Below are positions 1 through 11,919 of a stretch of DNA of 64,000 bases, in pieces. This DNA is from Chloranthus sessilifolius (taxonomy: Eukaryota; Streptophyta; Magnoliopsida; Chloranthales; Chloranthaceae): contig CM037598.1 of NCBI GenBank assembly GCA_021018995.1, positions 43,144,685 to 43,208,684 on the forward strand. The letters run 5' to 3'. A program made the translations under genes and the position numbers. Positions within the stretch are counted from its first letter, which is position 1. The number at the start of each line of letters is the position of its first letter. Below the pieces are notes generated by a model. The model worked only from the letters and a program-made list of their open reading frames with translations, did not search any database and had not been told where the DNA came from.

Positions 1-1947
1 GTACAAAGGTCTTTCAAAAATTTGGTATAGGCTGGGACCTGTCTAATTGCATCAAGCAGGGGTGAATTAATTTTTACCTGCTTAAAGGTCTCCATCATTT
101 CCTCTATCTGTGCATTCCCCTTATCAAAAGGGGCAGGGCCAATCAAAGCTTGAGGAAATGGCAACTGAGGTACTAATGGTTCCTCAGTTGCTAGCCTATG
201 ACTAAACTTTTGTTTTTTTCATTTTTCATCTTTTATTTCCTGCTGAGGCTCAACTACAACCTCTTTATTTTTCCCTTGTTGCAGGGTAGCAGGCAACTCT
301 TGGCTCTGTGATCTAACAAATTCTTTTTCACTTTCATTCAAAAATTCTTTGGAGATGACCTCTCCTTGTTCCTTCCCAACTTAGTTGTCTACCAGCCTGT
401 CAGACCTTAGGGTTGTGATGGCATTAGCTCCCTCAAAACTTGAGAAACCTTCTCCAATCGAATATTGGCCCTTAGGGTTGGCCACTGGCTGGCTTGGCAA
501 CCTGCCCTCTTCTCTTTTGGCCAAGGCATTGAATATTTGGCCTAGTTGCTCTTCCATTTTCTTTATGCTTTGACTGTGAGAAGTTACAGTCTGAGTCAAG
601 ATCCAAGGCTTTACAATGAGGTCAAAATCTGGTCCTTGAAAGAAGCATTTCAAGGTTGAGGTGGGGAACTACCAACTAATTTTGCTGCTGGGGCAGCTGC
701 TGATGCGGGAAATTTGACCTTGGGGTATATCCCTAGTTAAATTGCTGTTGTGGCCTTTGAGGTAAGGCCATCATCTGTTGTGGCTACATGTAATTGTCTT
801 GTGTCCACCTCAAATTTGGGTGGTCTCTCCACTGGTAACCAGCATTTTGGTGCTGGTATCCAAATGGCTATTTGTTGTAGCCAACAGATTATTGCTGGCC
901 AAATGATTGGGCATCAGCAGCTTGTTCCATCACATACTCAGGAAATTGCCCTACAGATGGGCACTCTTCCACTGTGTGTTGTGGAGATTGGCATATCAGA
1001 CATGCCTCCATCACTTGTGCAGCCAATCTGGGTTGCACCACAGTTAATAGTTTATCAAACTTATCAAAAAGATTGGCCATCTGCATTTTTAGGTCATTAT
1101 TCCTAGTTACTTCATACATCTTTCCTTTGGAAGTTTCAGCAAGTCCCAACTTAGGAGAAGGCTCTTGAACAGTCCTTGACAAGGACATCTTTTAGAATGC
1201 ATTTTCACTGATGACCTCGAACAAGTCCCATGCCTCATCAGCTGTTATGTGCATGTAAGTTCCACCACAAGAGGCATCTATCATGTGTCTGCTTTTCTCA
1301 TCAATCCCATTATAGAAGCTCTGGACAAGCTACCAGTCAGGGATCTTGTGGTGGGGACATTGTTTGAGCATCTCCTTGAATCTATCCCATGCTTGATTAA
1401 AATCTTCAGTTGGGGATTGGGTAAAAGCAAGTATTGCTTTCCTCAACTGACTGGCTTTTGTCTCTGGGAAGAATTTGTTCAAAAATATTGTCTGGAGGTC
1501 TTTCCAAGAAGTGATGTTGTTGTTTGGGAGAGTAGCTAACCAGGTGCTAGCGCTGTCCTTTAGGGAGAAAGGAAATAGCCTTAATCTAGTGGCTTCTGGT
1601 CCCAAACCAGCAATGGAGAATGTTGTGCACAGGGCCAATAATTGGTCAATGTGTTTGTAGGGGTCTTCCTTGCTGAGCCCATGGAAAGAGGGAAGCATTT
1701 GGATGATTGAGGTTTTAATCTCATAGTTTCCCTGAACATCTGGGAATTGAACGCTGAATGGGGAATTATAATCATCAGGAGCATTCAATTCCTTCAATGT
1801 TCTGAGTTGCTCTTCACCCATGACTGCTATCTTAGTTTCAATAAGGACCTCAACTGTGGTGTGTCTAGGCCTTCTTGATCTTCTGCCCCTTTCTATCTCA
1901 GGGTTAGGAGGCTCTAATGTTTGACTGAGGGATCTCCTTCCTAACAT
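1..1947 (-). pseudogene. gag: gag of element A, broken, partial
   Basis: Capsid/nucleocapsid protein of an Athila-type element. The start at 1947 gives an N-terminus MLGRRSLS, matching MFGRR/MFGRI starts of B and C. The retrotransposon gag core follows (FHGLSKEDPYKHIDQLLALC, then SQLRKAI and CPHHKIPDW) at about 1330-1690. A TAG at about 1330 replaces the Gln expected after the Trp. Past further stops, a complete CX2CX4HX4C zinc knuckle (CLICQSPQHTVEEC) is seen near 960-1010, which B and C have lost. The reading frame is badly broken below 890. The gene continues off the left edge, so protease and pol are not visible. Confidence 0.85.
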
Positions 1948-2251
1948 GCACACACACCAACAGCAGGGAAGACTACTTGCAGACACATTGCAATTAACAA
2001 AATTATAACTATCCTAATCAACTGTTATGGAATTTTCAAAGGAGAAATAGACTGAGTTTTTGAGGGTTAGAGAAGTGCAAATAGAGGTAGCTAGACTCCC
2101 AGTGCAGTTCAACTTTCCTTCTCTGCTACTGTCCAAATTTGCAAAGAAAAATTCCAACTGTAAATCAGCAGTATCAATTATTCACAAGCACAACTACCAA
2201 ATTTTTTTTTTTAAAAATACACAAATCTAGGGTCTACTAATAGATCAAGAT

Positions 2252-2269
2252 TCCCCGGCAATAGCGCCA
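2252..2269 (-). promoter_or_regulatory. primer binding site of A (tRNA-Asp type)
   Basis: The minus strand reads TGGCGCTATTGCCGGGGA, 6 nt inside the LTR border. It matches the expected complement of the plant tRNA-Asp 3' end except at one CG that became TA. Confidence 0.85.
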
Positions 2270-2814
2270 AAAATTTATTAGGATATTTTAAGTGCTTGCT
2301 GCTAACTTTATTGGAAGCACTGATAAGAATGGGGTTAGTGAAAATAAGTCAAAGGTGGATTGAAAAATACAGAGCAGCAAGCCTAAAAATACATAGACCT
2401 GCAAGATACAAGGCCTGTTGTAGCAAGTTTTAATAAGTAAGAGTTTGTCCCATAGGGAAAATTGATCTAAGGCTCCAAGGGAGCCATCTTAAGTATGCCC
2501 ACCATATCTGACTATAGATCTGGCAATCCTAAATGGAAGGGGATTTAAGGTCACTATTGTCTACATCCTAAGGTAACCTAATTCCTAAACTACAGAAATG
2601 GTTGAGAAGAGTGATGGAGTATGAGAAAATAAACATAAAAAGGGTGAGAAGTAAGCTATCAGGTACAGATCTAATGGGTTTTATAACTCAGACTCAGATC
2701 TGCTGCTATAGAAGTCTTGTCCAATGGCTACATTATCACCAAAGAGGAGAAAGGAACCAACTCGCCCCTGTACCATGATCCAATCCCTTATGGCTATATC
2801 ATGTCCACTTAAAT

Positions 2815-2980
2815 GGTCACAGACTTTCCAATAGGGAAACCACAGTCCAGAGATGGGTCAGAACAAGTTTATCATTGTAGGCACTACTTCATCCGTGCTT
2901 GGTCACAGACTTTCCAATAGGGAAACCACAGTCCAGAGATGGGTCAGAACAAGTTTATCATTGTAGGCACTACTTCATCC
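2815..2980. repeat. 86-bp direct duplication in LTR A
   Basis: Bases 2815-2900 are repeated almost exactly from 2901. Both copies begin GGTCACAGACTTTCC, the 3' arm of the conserved LTR hairpin, so part of the hairpin region is duplicated. Confidence 0.9.
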
Positions 2981-3308
2981 AGGCTACCAGCTCAAGAATC
3001 CATAGGAACCTCAACCTCTAAAGTTCTGTGTGTGGGGCTAGGCCTGCAATGTGCACTAGCCTCGACACACAGGACTAGCAAGAGTTTGAGCACTAGCCTT
3101 AGGTCTAGCTGCTCGCTGCTTTAGAAAGTCAGCAGTGATCCAGTCACAAGCCTACAATCTCTACAGCCAGATCAAATCTGCCATCTGATGGTGCGTCTAT
3201 ACAAATATAGGGGAGCCTGTCTCTGCAAAATCTCTCACAAGGATACAAGCACATGTGCAGAGAAGAAGAATCTGTCTTAGATTTGTGGATTGGCCTCACC
3301 CTAGGGCT

Positions 3309-3340
3309 ATAACCTGTCCACTTAAATGGTCACAGACTAT
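3309..3340 (-). promoter_or_regulatory. conserved LTR leader hairpin (A)
   Basis: In sense RNA the arms AUAGUCUGU and ACAGGUUAU pair over nine positions, two of them G-U. CCA/UGG forms an upper stem around the loop UUUAAG. It lies 484 nt downstream of the TATA box. The same structure is found in the LTRs of B, C, the solo LTR, E and F. Confidence 0.7.
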
Positions 3341-4717
3341 CCACAGAGGCTATCCTCCTCACAGAGGTCTGAGACAGAAAAAGAAGATTACTGCCACCAC
3401 CATGTTCACAAGGCTACCAGCTCAGGCTCCCATGGGGATTCAGATTTACTAGATCCTGCGGTGGGGCATAGGACTGTAATGTGCCTAGCCTGGACACACA
3501 GGTCCCTTGGATCTAAATAAATCCTTAAAAACAATCCTCTATTGCTTACAATGCAACATAGCAATGGAGGATCTCAAGGCAGCACCCTTGTACAGAACCA
3601 TTCTCAAAACACCAATCCCATATAAGTATAACATCCTATTACAAAAGACCATTAAAATTGTTCCCAATAAACATACAAAGGCATAGCCAGCAAGTGCTGG
3701 ACTATGGAGAGAATTAAAGGGAAAAAGGAGCTGCCTAAACCCTAACCTTAGCCTACTGTAATTCTATAGCTGATTCAAGAAGGAGTATAGAAGATCCCTA
3801 AATCTAAACTAGGCTTAGGCTTATATAGTAGTCAGTTGTGGGAGCATTAGGGTTAGGAAAACCCTAATTTTATCAATGCAATCATGGCTCTTTTCTATTC
3901 CTTAGATGCCTCAGGGCGTGTGCACAGAGATTAGAGCATTAGAGTGCGTGCCCTAGTTGTTGGAAGTTCCTTGATTGCCCCTGCAGAAGTGGGAGAAGTT
4001 AAGATCTTAAGCCTCGATTGGTAGCAAGGATTTCCAGGTCTTGTCGCGTGATAGAATGGGTGTCGTGGGATTGATTTGACATGAAGATCTTGCAGTCATG
4101 GGATTTATAATTTGGTCATCGTGGGGTTGCTCTTGTTGTCGCGGGACTGCGCTTTCCATTTGAATGGGGCAGGAATCGCGAGCGCGGTTCGTTCCTTGGT
4201 GATTCGCGCGGGGATCCTCGCGAAGAAGCAAGGTGCATAGACCTCTGAATCGCACGAGCAGTTCCCTAAGGGTCTGTATCCCGCGGCCACTGCACGATAG
4301 CTGCGCGCAGGAATGCCTGGAGCACTCTCTCCTCAGTGAATCGCGCAAAGATTAAAGGCTCCTTTCTTGAGCTGCGCGAGGCTGCGTGAGACCTTCCAAC
4401 TAAGCCTCACGAGAACTGCGCGAAGTATGCTTTTTAATCCCTTCTGTCTTCAATTTGCGTGAGAACAGTGCGACCAGTTGTGACATCTGTGTGAGGCTCA
4501 TTTCTTAGCTTGTTGCTGCTTTGCTGTGCCTATGCTGCAGCCAGTTCTCTGTCTAGGTCTAACTTCCTTTCTCCTGAGGAACTTCTGGGATAAAAGTGAG
4601 CTTCTTGGCATGGTTAGGGCCTTATCTGCAGCTGCTTCTTATTACCTATAAAATGGGCTTAACACACATTTATTAAATGACTAAGGGGTGAAAAGTGGTA
4701 CTTTTCAGGTCTTAATA

Positions 4718-4900
4718 GGTACCTTCCTTGAAAACCCTTACGAGACTTCACTCCTCGACTAGGGATCGCCTAGGGGTTTAAATGGCTTGATGCATAAGCT
4801 AAATGCATATGTGCTCCCTACAAAAGTGGCATCTAAATTGTTAGATTAGTGTTTAGTTTTTGCTTTGCTCAAGGACTAGCAAATATTAGGTTTGGGGGTG
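4718..4900 (+). other. 3' internal end and polypurine tract of element E
   Basis: This strip matches, inverted, the internal side of the left LTRs of B and C (7638-7830 and 41042-41230). It ends in the polypurine tract GGTTTGGGGGTG at 4889-4900, which primes plus-strand synthesis, directly before the E LTR. The rest of E lies left of A, outside the window. Confidence 0.8.
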
Positions 4901-5514
4901 TGTTAATCACTGAAAAATACCATTTTTTACCTCCTAACCTAGCCCTTATTAGACCTTAGAGTTGTTTAATAATTATTTTTTGAGTGTTGTTTTATAGTTA
5001 GCATTAATCTACAGTGAAGTGCAGAAATCCATGTAGCAAAAGCCAAAAGGAGGGAGATTTGAGTCAACAACTGATTGATGAGAAGACTCATGCATGACAG
5101 AGTGCTGCAACAGATTGTCCATTAGCAGCAGGGGTTTAGAAAATGAAGCTCGGGCAGTTCTCGAGCACATCAGACCTGCAGAAAAGGAGTGCTCGAGCAG
5201 CACTAAAAGGCTACACTAATCCACTTGAGTTGTGCAAGGAACTCGGGTGGTTCATGGCTGAAGAATGAAATTGTCGAGCTGCACACTTAAACTACTAGAG
5301 TGGTTCCCTGCACCTATGAAGCATCCTTTCGAATTGGTCTGAGCTGAAACAAAGAACCTGTCGAAGTGCAGTGCTTGAATAAGCTTCAATTCATCTTGTC
5401 GATCAATAACTCGAGAACTTCTCGAGTTTGATAACCTAAAGCTACCATCTTGTCGAGGGGTTTGTGCCTGAAGCAAAAGCACTCTTGAGCACTTCAATGC
5501 TGAAACCCAGCCAC
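4901..5514 (+). repeat. 3' LTR of element E, first part
   Basis: Begins TGTTAATCACTGAAAAATAC right after the polypurine tract and is interrupted at 5514 by element B. It resumes at 19865. This U3 portion is dense in CTCGAG and GTCGAG words (about 5150-5490). The last five bases, GCCAC, are one copy of the B target-site duplication. Confidence 0.85.
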
Positions 5515-7637
5515 TGTTGGGGAAATGGAGTATGTTGATTTAGTGTGTAACAACATCAAATCAAATCAAAACAAAGGATGGATTCAGCACAACTACAATC
5601 TCCCAGACCTGCAAGATACAGGGCTATTATAGCAAATTTATAGGTAAGTAAGGGTATGTCCACATGAAAAATGTGAATAAACTATGATGGATCTCCAGAT
5701 CTACAATAGATCTGGCACTCTATCCTACTTTAAGCTACTCTAAAATAAGAAAGAGGTTTTTGTCACTATAAACTACATATTTTTAATGCAGTTGATCTAG
5801 AGCTTAAGAGGACATAGAGGTAAGAGGAAATGGATTAAAAATCAAAAGGATGAAGATCAACAGCTAGGGATTTCGTATTCCAATGAAAATGAATTGAATC
5901 AAAGGCAATGCTTAGATCCGATCTGCAACAATTCTTCATCTGGCTACAAGCTCCCTAGGTTTGACCCTGACAGATGCATGGTAAAAGAATCCAATCTTAA
6001 CTAGAGAATAGAAGCAATCCTAAGGCTATGATCTATCCACTTTAATGGTCACAGACCATCCTAGAGATTGTCCCAATAAATCAAAGCAATCCTAAGGCTA
6101 TGATCTGTTCACTTTAATGGTCACAGACCATCCCAGAGATTGTCTTGAGCCAATGGTTTTAATTAGAACATGTTAACGATTGAGATGCTGTGAATGCCAG
6201 GTTACAAGCTCCCCATTTCTGGCTAGCTCACATGAGTATCCAAACTAAGGAAATTAAATATGAGTAACTGAAATCTAGCTCATAATTAACTCTAAAACCC
6301 ACAATTCCATTGCAATGCTACTACTTATAATGATGTGCTCAGATCTACAATCTGTGCAGCATCTGATCCCTCACAAAGCCTCTGAAACTCTCAATTACAG
6401 ATCATACCCTCACCCTAGGAACTGAAGAGGTTTTTTGCCAACCACCATTGGCTAATAGCGAGGAAGAAGAAGAAGAAGAAGAAGAGAGGGAGAAATTGGA
6501 GGGAAAAATGAATTCAATCTCGGCCCTGGTTTCTCAATTTCTGGATGCCTTTCAATGTTGTTGCTCCTCTATTTATACTTTTTTTCTCATATCTATTTTA
6601 GCCAATCAGAATTCAGAAGAATAATATAGTTATGCTGATGTGGTTGATCCCTCTTCTAGAAGCTTTTCTCTTATTGGTCCACAACTAACAAGTACATGTG
6701 AGGTAGTTAGAGTTCTCGCTTGTGCTCAATTGAATACCAAAAATACCCCCAGGGGTCGCTGTCGTGACTTGGAGCGTGTGCGCAAAATCTGAAAGTTGTG
6801 ATTGCTGAAGAAGGGTCATTAGAAGTTCCCAAAATGAATGTCGAGAGGTTTTAGAGAGCTTTTCGATGGGTTCTTGGTCTGTATGCTCATTCTTTCGATA
6901 GGTTTGGGAAAAACCTATCGCTGGGTTGAAGTGTACTAGTCGCTAGGATTAGTCTCTCTTGACAAGTTTGAAGTAGCTCTCGATACCCTCTATTTAGTTC
7001 TTCCTCCATCCTGTCACCTTGGTGAGGTGATCGATATATTGGGGATCATCTCAATAGGTTCTGAAGGATCCTATTGAAGGCTTCTCTTGTTCTGCTTGGT
7101 AGGTTTATCCGAACCTCGTGACTTCCACTACACCTTCAGCTAAGGAGTCGACAAGATTCTTTCTTTCTGCAATCACAACCTATCGACATGCAGCTAGAAC
7201 CTTATAATAGCTTACTGGATCCTCTCGACAACTTAGCAATTGAGCTTCAGAACTTCTCGATATCTTCTTCCATGACTTTCCTCAGCTGGCACCTATTTTT
7301 GGTGCACTATCTTCCATCTGTTAGCACTCAGCAACCTTTTGGTGGGTTCAATCTATCTTCTCTATAACTGTGCTTGGTCTCAAGCATGACTTGTTGAACC
7401 CATGACCTTCTCATGAATTTATGAAACTCTGATTGCTTGACTGATAAGCTTTTAGGCTGTTGTGAAACCATGATGAGGAACAAATTGCTTCTTTGGCCTT
7501 TTTAGGTGGATATCTGCACTAAGGCTAGATTTTATTTCTTATCTACAAAACATCCTTAACAGACCTTATTAGTCAATTCAAGGGCCTAACAAAGGTTGGG
7601 TTTGGAGGTGAAAAATGATATTTTTCACTATTCAACA
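5515..7637 (-). repeat. 3' LTR of element B
   Basis: About 2.12 kb. The TATA box is TATAAAT (minus, 6571-6577). Just downstream in transcript sense is a GAA microsatellite (about 6463-6485). The U3 (6840-7300) is rich in TCGACAGG, TATCGA and CTCTCGA words. Two conserved hairpins lie at 6030-6130. The polypurine tract adjoins at 7638-7650 (CACCCCCAAACC on plus). Confidence 0.9.
6030..6130 (-). promoter_or_regulatory. two tandem conserved LTR hairpins (B)
   Basis: Copies at 6030-6059 and 6101-6130. In sense RNA the second pairs UGGUCUGU with ACAGAUCA. The first pairs GGUCUGU with AUAGAUC. They use one and two G-U pairs respectively, and both have the loop UUAAAG. The nearer one lies 441 nt from the TATA box. 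Confidence 0.7.
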
Positions 7638-9726
7638 CACCCCCAAACCTAAGCTTTGCTAGTCCCTGAGCAAAGAAGAAATTCAAAACAACTATTGAAA
7701 ATGAAAAAAAAATGCCACTTTTGTAGGGAACACAGATGCATTTAGCATATGCATCAAGCCTTTTAAACCCCTAGGTAATCCCTAGTGGAGGAGTGAAGTC
7801 TCCTGAGGGTTTTCAGTGAAGTTACCCACAAACTTTCCTAATGGTTTAGTTAATGTTAATGCAGCATGTTGAGAACAAAAATCAACTCAAAATGAAATTC
7901 ATTCCACACCTTGTTCCTTTAAGTTCAGAAAGTTTTTATCAAAAACACAGTCTTTTAAAAGCTGAAATTCTGCTGCATTTCCTTTACAATCAATCAGCTC
8001 ATGTCAAGGCATTTTATCTGAAATTTAATACATAGCTAGCTATCAAATTGAGAATGTTTGTTATGATACAACTCCCAACAAACTTAATTTTAGACCCAAA
8101 GCTCACCAGGGCTTGTCCCTCATAAGGAAACTAGAAGGGTACATCAGTTCACTTAGCTCAAGAGCAGTTATAGCCCTCAAATAGGACTGCAAGCATGAGC
8201 ATAGGCATTGCTCTAATTTCTAAAATTTCCTAACTCTTTTCACCATAGATCAGACATATCCTTGTCTCCACATGACAGCTCAATCAATTTCAGATAAGTA
8301 AGGACTTTTTAATGGGTTGTAATGTGGCTTATGGGCGAAATATATAAAGAATAAAATGGAATGAAAGGATTCAAATGTGAGAAATCAGTAAGGTAAGGAG
8401 GTGATTTGCAACTTCACAACCTTCATTTCAGCATAATTCCATCTTCTTTTTGAATTTTTAGAGCCAAAGTGGCCACCTTCTTCTCTTCTTTTTTCAAAAT
8501 ATCTGATGCAATGACTTCTCTCTCTCTTTTGTTTTGTTTTTGTGTTTTTCTTTTGTTTTTGTATGCCTTTCTTTTGTGTTTTTCTCCATTTTTTTTTTAT
8601 GGGCTGGCATGCCGCAATTACACATCACTCTTGCCTTCACATGTGTTTTCTTCTTCTTGTACCAAATTGTCAAAACTTACTCCTCTAACATCTTCAATTC
8701 CTTCACCTTTCCTTCTGAAATCTCAAAATGAGGGTCAGGCTGCATCAGGTTTGTATCAAAGAAAAGCTTGGATTTCAAGGCTCAAATGGTGTTTATCAAG
8801 GGCAGTTCAAAGGGTAAGGATATTTTCAACTCAAACTGTCCAAGGAATGGCCTTACTTCATGTCCTCAATTTCAAGAATGCTATCAAGCTATTTCAACTT
8901 GGATTTGCCTAACTTCTAGGGATGAAAGCTGGATCCAGTCAGTCCTTGGAGCAGCAAAATTACTAGGACACTCTTTAAAAATATAAGTTCTCAGGCCCAA
9001 ATCTCACTGGGTACGATTTTCCATCAAATTTTCTGGGGAGTATCCTCACAGATCTTCTCTCCTCTCAAGGTCACTAAGTGTTAATTTATGAATAGAAGTT
9101 CCTGACATTTGCTTCGTTATAGTGTTAGAACTGCAGCATTATTCCAATGTTAAAAAGTTTTTCTTTTCCAATTTTCCTAAAAAAAATTCAGGTGGGGATT
9201 TACTTCATTTTCATAGTTTTTTATTGAACCTTGCTGCACTACAATTAACTATGCATTGGTAAGGCATACCTTGCCACACCCCCTAACCTAGAAGAAGTAG
9301 TGTTCTCACTGTGTTAAAGATAGCAGTGGGTGTGCAGCAAGGTGAAAAAAAAACAAAGATACACACAAAAAGAAAAGAAATATAAGACATAAATATCAAA
9401 GAAACTAATTAACACCAAAAAGAAATTGCATTAAAATATATACAGAGAGTATGCAGATCTGAATGAGTACATAAAACAAAAAGTAGAAAAGAAAACCTAG
9501 ACACATTCTAATATAGACACGACTCAGGCGACAATGTCCATAACCTCAAACAAAATATCCCATCCAAAAAGTTGTGCCCCTAGCGTAGGGATATCCTCAA
9601 CCTGTTGTCGCTGGAAGAGGAATTGCAAGCCAAGGGAGGGGATGAGAAGGCCTAGGAGGAAGGAAGTTGAGCGGGTGGTGGATGGGGTGGCGAGGGTGGG
9701 GGAGAGGAGGTAGGGGGTTCTATCTT
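7638..9726 (-). other. 3' untranslated region of element B
   Basis: No supported gene. It starts at the polypurine tract and resembles the same region of C (41042-42660), for example CAGAGCCAAAGTGGCCA at about 8459 and 41841. A T-rich tract at 8510-8600 keeps plus-strand frames open by composition. The stretch 9330-9540 is A-rich. Confidence 0.7.
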
Positions 9727-9900
9727 CTATTTTTTCTTCTTCCTCTTATCCTTTTTCTTCTCTTCCTGGGCCAGAATCTGTTGCACCTCCTCGTATTCAT
9801 CCCACAGGAATTGCAGTGGGTATGGCTCCTTAGGTGGTGGAGGGTCCAACCAGATTGGGTAGAATTTGTTTAGCTTATCAATGGGTTCGTCATCCGCCAT
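9727..9900 (-). CDS. 57-residue acidic/lysine-tailed ORF in accessory position of B
   Basis: I do not recognise this protein. It begins MADDEPIDKLNKF, has a proline run (LDPPPPKEPYP), then an acidic stretch (DEYEEVQQ) and ends in a lysine-rich tail (DKRKKKK) that could be a nuclear signal. It occupies the place of the long accessory ORF of C: downstream of integrase and of a motif array, with a TTTAAATAG box 67-75 bp upstream of the ATG. It could be the decayed start of an accessory gene. I see no clear similarity to the C protein. Confidence 0.4.
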   Translation of the reverse strand: MADDEPIDKLNKFYPIWLDPPPPKEPYPLQFLWDEYEEVQQILAQEEKKKDKRKKKK

Positions 9901-9966
9901 GGTTGGATGTAGGGATGAACTGACAAAGTTGATAGAGAATGAGTACCACGGAGGGGGACTGACCTG

Positions 9967-9975
9967 CTATTTAAA
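9967..9975 (-). promoter_or_regulatory. TATA-like box before B accessory ORF
   Basis: The minus strand reads TTTAAATAG, 67 nt before the ATG at 9900 and about 250 bp downstream of the TCGA array. C has a similar arrangement. Promoter activity is inferred. Confidence 0.35.
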
Positions 9976-10225
9976 TGATGAGGTAGGTGGAATAGGGATT
10001 GTCAGAATAAATTTTAGCATTTTTTCAAAGCTTAACTGTTAAAGTGATGGTGGCAATAAATGGCATGACGATAGCGGTAAGCACAACATGTCGTGTGAAT
10101 TATTATGGGGAATGACACCGTGGAGTGCATGCTTGACTATTTTTAGCCATGGGGTTTAATGCGAGGAGATAAGAGGAATTAATGCTCGGACACGGAGGAG
10201 GGAAATGTTGTTGAGTCCTCTCAAG

Positions 10226-10414
10226 GGGTACATGGAGCCCTTCGACCGGTATTCTGAACTTATCGAGAATTACAAAGGAGGACCCTCAGATCTTATCGAC
10301 AGGTTCAGCGATCGTATCGACAGACAATGATGCACCAGTAAAACTCGTCGATACATTCCTTTAGAGCTTTCGAAACCTGTCAACAAGCATCCCCAAAACT
10401 TCTCGACAGGTTAT
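10226..10414. repeat. TCGACAGG motif array inside element B
   Basis: Dispersed words TTCGACCGG, TATCGAG, TATCGACAGG (several), GTCGATA, TTTCGAAA and CTCGACAGG sit between the integrase end and the small ORF. The same words fill the U3 of the B LTRs (6840-7300, 19030-19500). Confidence 0.7.
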
Positions 10415-10612
10415 AAATCAATGAAAATTGGCTTATATCCTGTCCCACAACCATGCTACGCATCCCTTTGTCAACTCAAGTAGTTCCTAGCCCCAAGTCT
10501 ATCTATGAAGGACACCTGATATGTACATACACATACTAACCCTAATGACATTGCAAAACAATAGTAACACACCAAAATAGCAACTATGATACATATGATA
10601 CATTGTTGAGAA

Positions 10613-11761
10613 TCACTTAAGTAATGGAGGATCTTGAAGGGAAATGGTCACTATGGGCTCCACATTTTCAACAACAGGCTTGAGCCTCTGACCATTTACT
10701 TTCATGATCCTGCCATCGTTGGGATCCTTAATATCAACTGCTCCAGATGGGAATACATGCTCAACTATGTAGGGTCCCTCTCATCTGGATTTCAATTTTC
10801 CTGAGAAAAATTTCAGCTTATAGTTGAAAAGCCATACCTTGCTGCCAACAATAAACTCTTTTCTTAACAATTGCTTGTCAAAGAAGACCTTGGTTTTGTC
10901 CTTGTAAATTCTTGCATTGGAATAAGCGTCCAACCTCAGCTCATCTAACTCAGACAGTTGAAGTTTCCTCTGAATGCCAGCAGAAGTTAAATCAGTATTC
11001 AAAGCTTTAATGGCACAATATACCCTGTGCTCAAGCTCCACTGGTAAATGGCATGCCTTGCCATATACCAGCCGAAAAGGAGACATCCCAATGGGGGTCT
11101 TGTAAGCAGTTCTATAGGCCCATAAAGCATCAAGTAGCTTCAGAAATCAATCCTTCCGATCTACTCTCACTGTTTTCTCTAAAATATGTTTGATCTCTCT
11201 ATTAGAAATCTCCACCTGCCCTTTTGTTTGTGGGTAGTATGGGGTGGCAACTCTGTGTGTCACAGAGTTCTTTCTAAGGAGGTTATCAAACTGTTTGTTG
11301 CAGAAATGGCTCCCCCTATCACTAATGATTGCTCTAGGGGTGCCAAACCTAGAGAAAATATTGTTCTTCAAAAAGTTGAGGACAACCTTGTGATCATTAG
11401 TTCTTGTGACTATGGCCTCGACCCATTTGAACACGTAGTCCACAGCCACAAGAATGTAATTATAACCATGGAAAGGAGGGAATGGGCCCATAAAGTCTAT
11501 CCCCCAAACATCAAAAAGCTCAACCACAAGAATAGGCTGCAATGGCATGGAATTTCATGTGGAAATACTCCCCATTTGTTGGCATCTAGAATAGGCTTTG
11601 CAATGTTGAAAGGCATCCTTGAAAAAAGTGGGCCAATAGAAGCCACTTTGAAGCACCTTTGCAGTAGTTTTGTTGCCACTGAAATGGCCTCCGCAAGCCT
11701 GCTCATGGCACATAGTCGGAATGTTTTTAAATTCGATTTCAGGCACACATTTTCTTACCAC
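10613..11761 (-). pseudogene. int: integrase of element B, broken
   Basis: Inserts element DNA into chromosomes. The HHCC zinc-binding end is visible (CHEQACGGHF at about 11700, then HCKAYSRC). The catalytic core follows with its triad: Asp in WGIDFMG, Asp in IISDRGS, Glu in QVEISNRE. The C-terminus ends NGQRLKP...DPPLLK with a stop at 10613. It is broken by a TGA near 11552 before NSMPLQP, a frame break near 11147-11086, and a stop at about 10783 where a Trp is expected. No chromodomain is present, as usual for Athila. Confidence 0.85.
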
Positions 11762-11919
11762 TTGGTCAGCACAATACTTAAAAAGTTAAGGATCATCCCA
11801 CATGTAATATCGAATCTGTGAGAAAAATAGATTCTTATCATCCTTGTTCCAATGTGGGGGAAATTTACCTGCAACTAGATAGTTTAATACGTTGGCACAC
11901 TCATCTCTATAGCAAAGAG

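Larger units (their letters stand above)
1..4717 (-). mobile_element. Athila-type LTR retrotransposon A (5' part)
   Basis: Minus-strand Ty3/gypsy element of the Athila lineage, cut by the left window edge. From right to left it holds a 5' LTR (2276-4717), a tRNA-Asp-type primer site and a broken gag. Its right border abuts GGTAC of the 3' region of element E, so A is inserted in E. The matching TSD copy would lie outside the window. The lineage call rests on the primer site and on gag similarity to elements B and C. Confidence 0.88.
2276..4717 (-). repeat. 5' LTR of element A
   Basis: About 2.44 kb. The ends are TATTAG...CTTAATA, apparently a decayed TGTTAG...CTTAACA. A TATA box (TATATAAG on minus) lies at 3820-3827. 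The U3 at about 3900-4500 is rich in GCGCGAG/TCGCGCGA words. The leader side holds the conserved hairpin (3309-3340) and an 86-bp tandem duplication. Nothing in it codes. Confidence 0.8.

Noticed and set aside
2252..2269. tRNA-like sequence considered as a tRNA gene
   Set aside because: Only the 18-nt complement of a tRNA 3' end, i.e. a primer site; no cloverleaf nearby.
5009..5497. Short minus frames in the E LTR
   Set aside because: Non-conserved frames across CTCGAG-rich U3; no protein features.
8469..8912. Plus-strand frame of 147 codons in the B 3' UTR (a shorter one sits at the matching place in C, 41850-42089)
   Set aside because: Driven by T-rich tracts giving Phe/Leu runs; the two frames do not share sequence beyond that, and there is no coding signal.
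11186..11821. Plus-strand frame of 211 codons
   Set aside because: It is the opposite strand of the B integrase, which has clear catalytic motifs.
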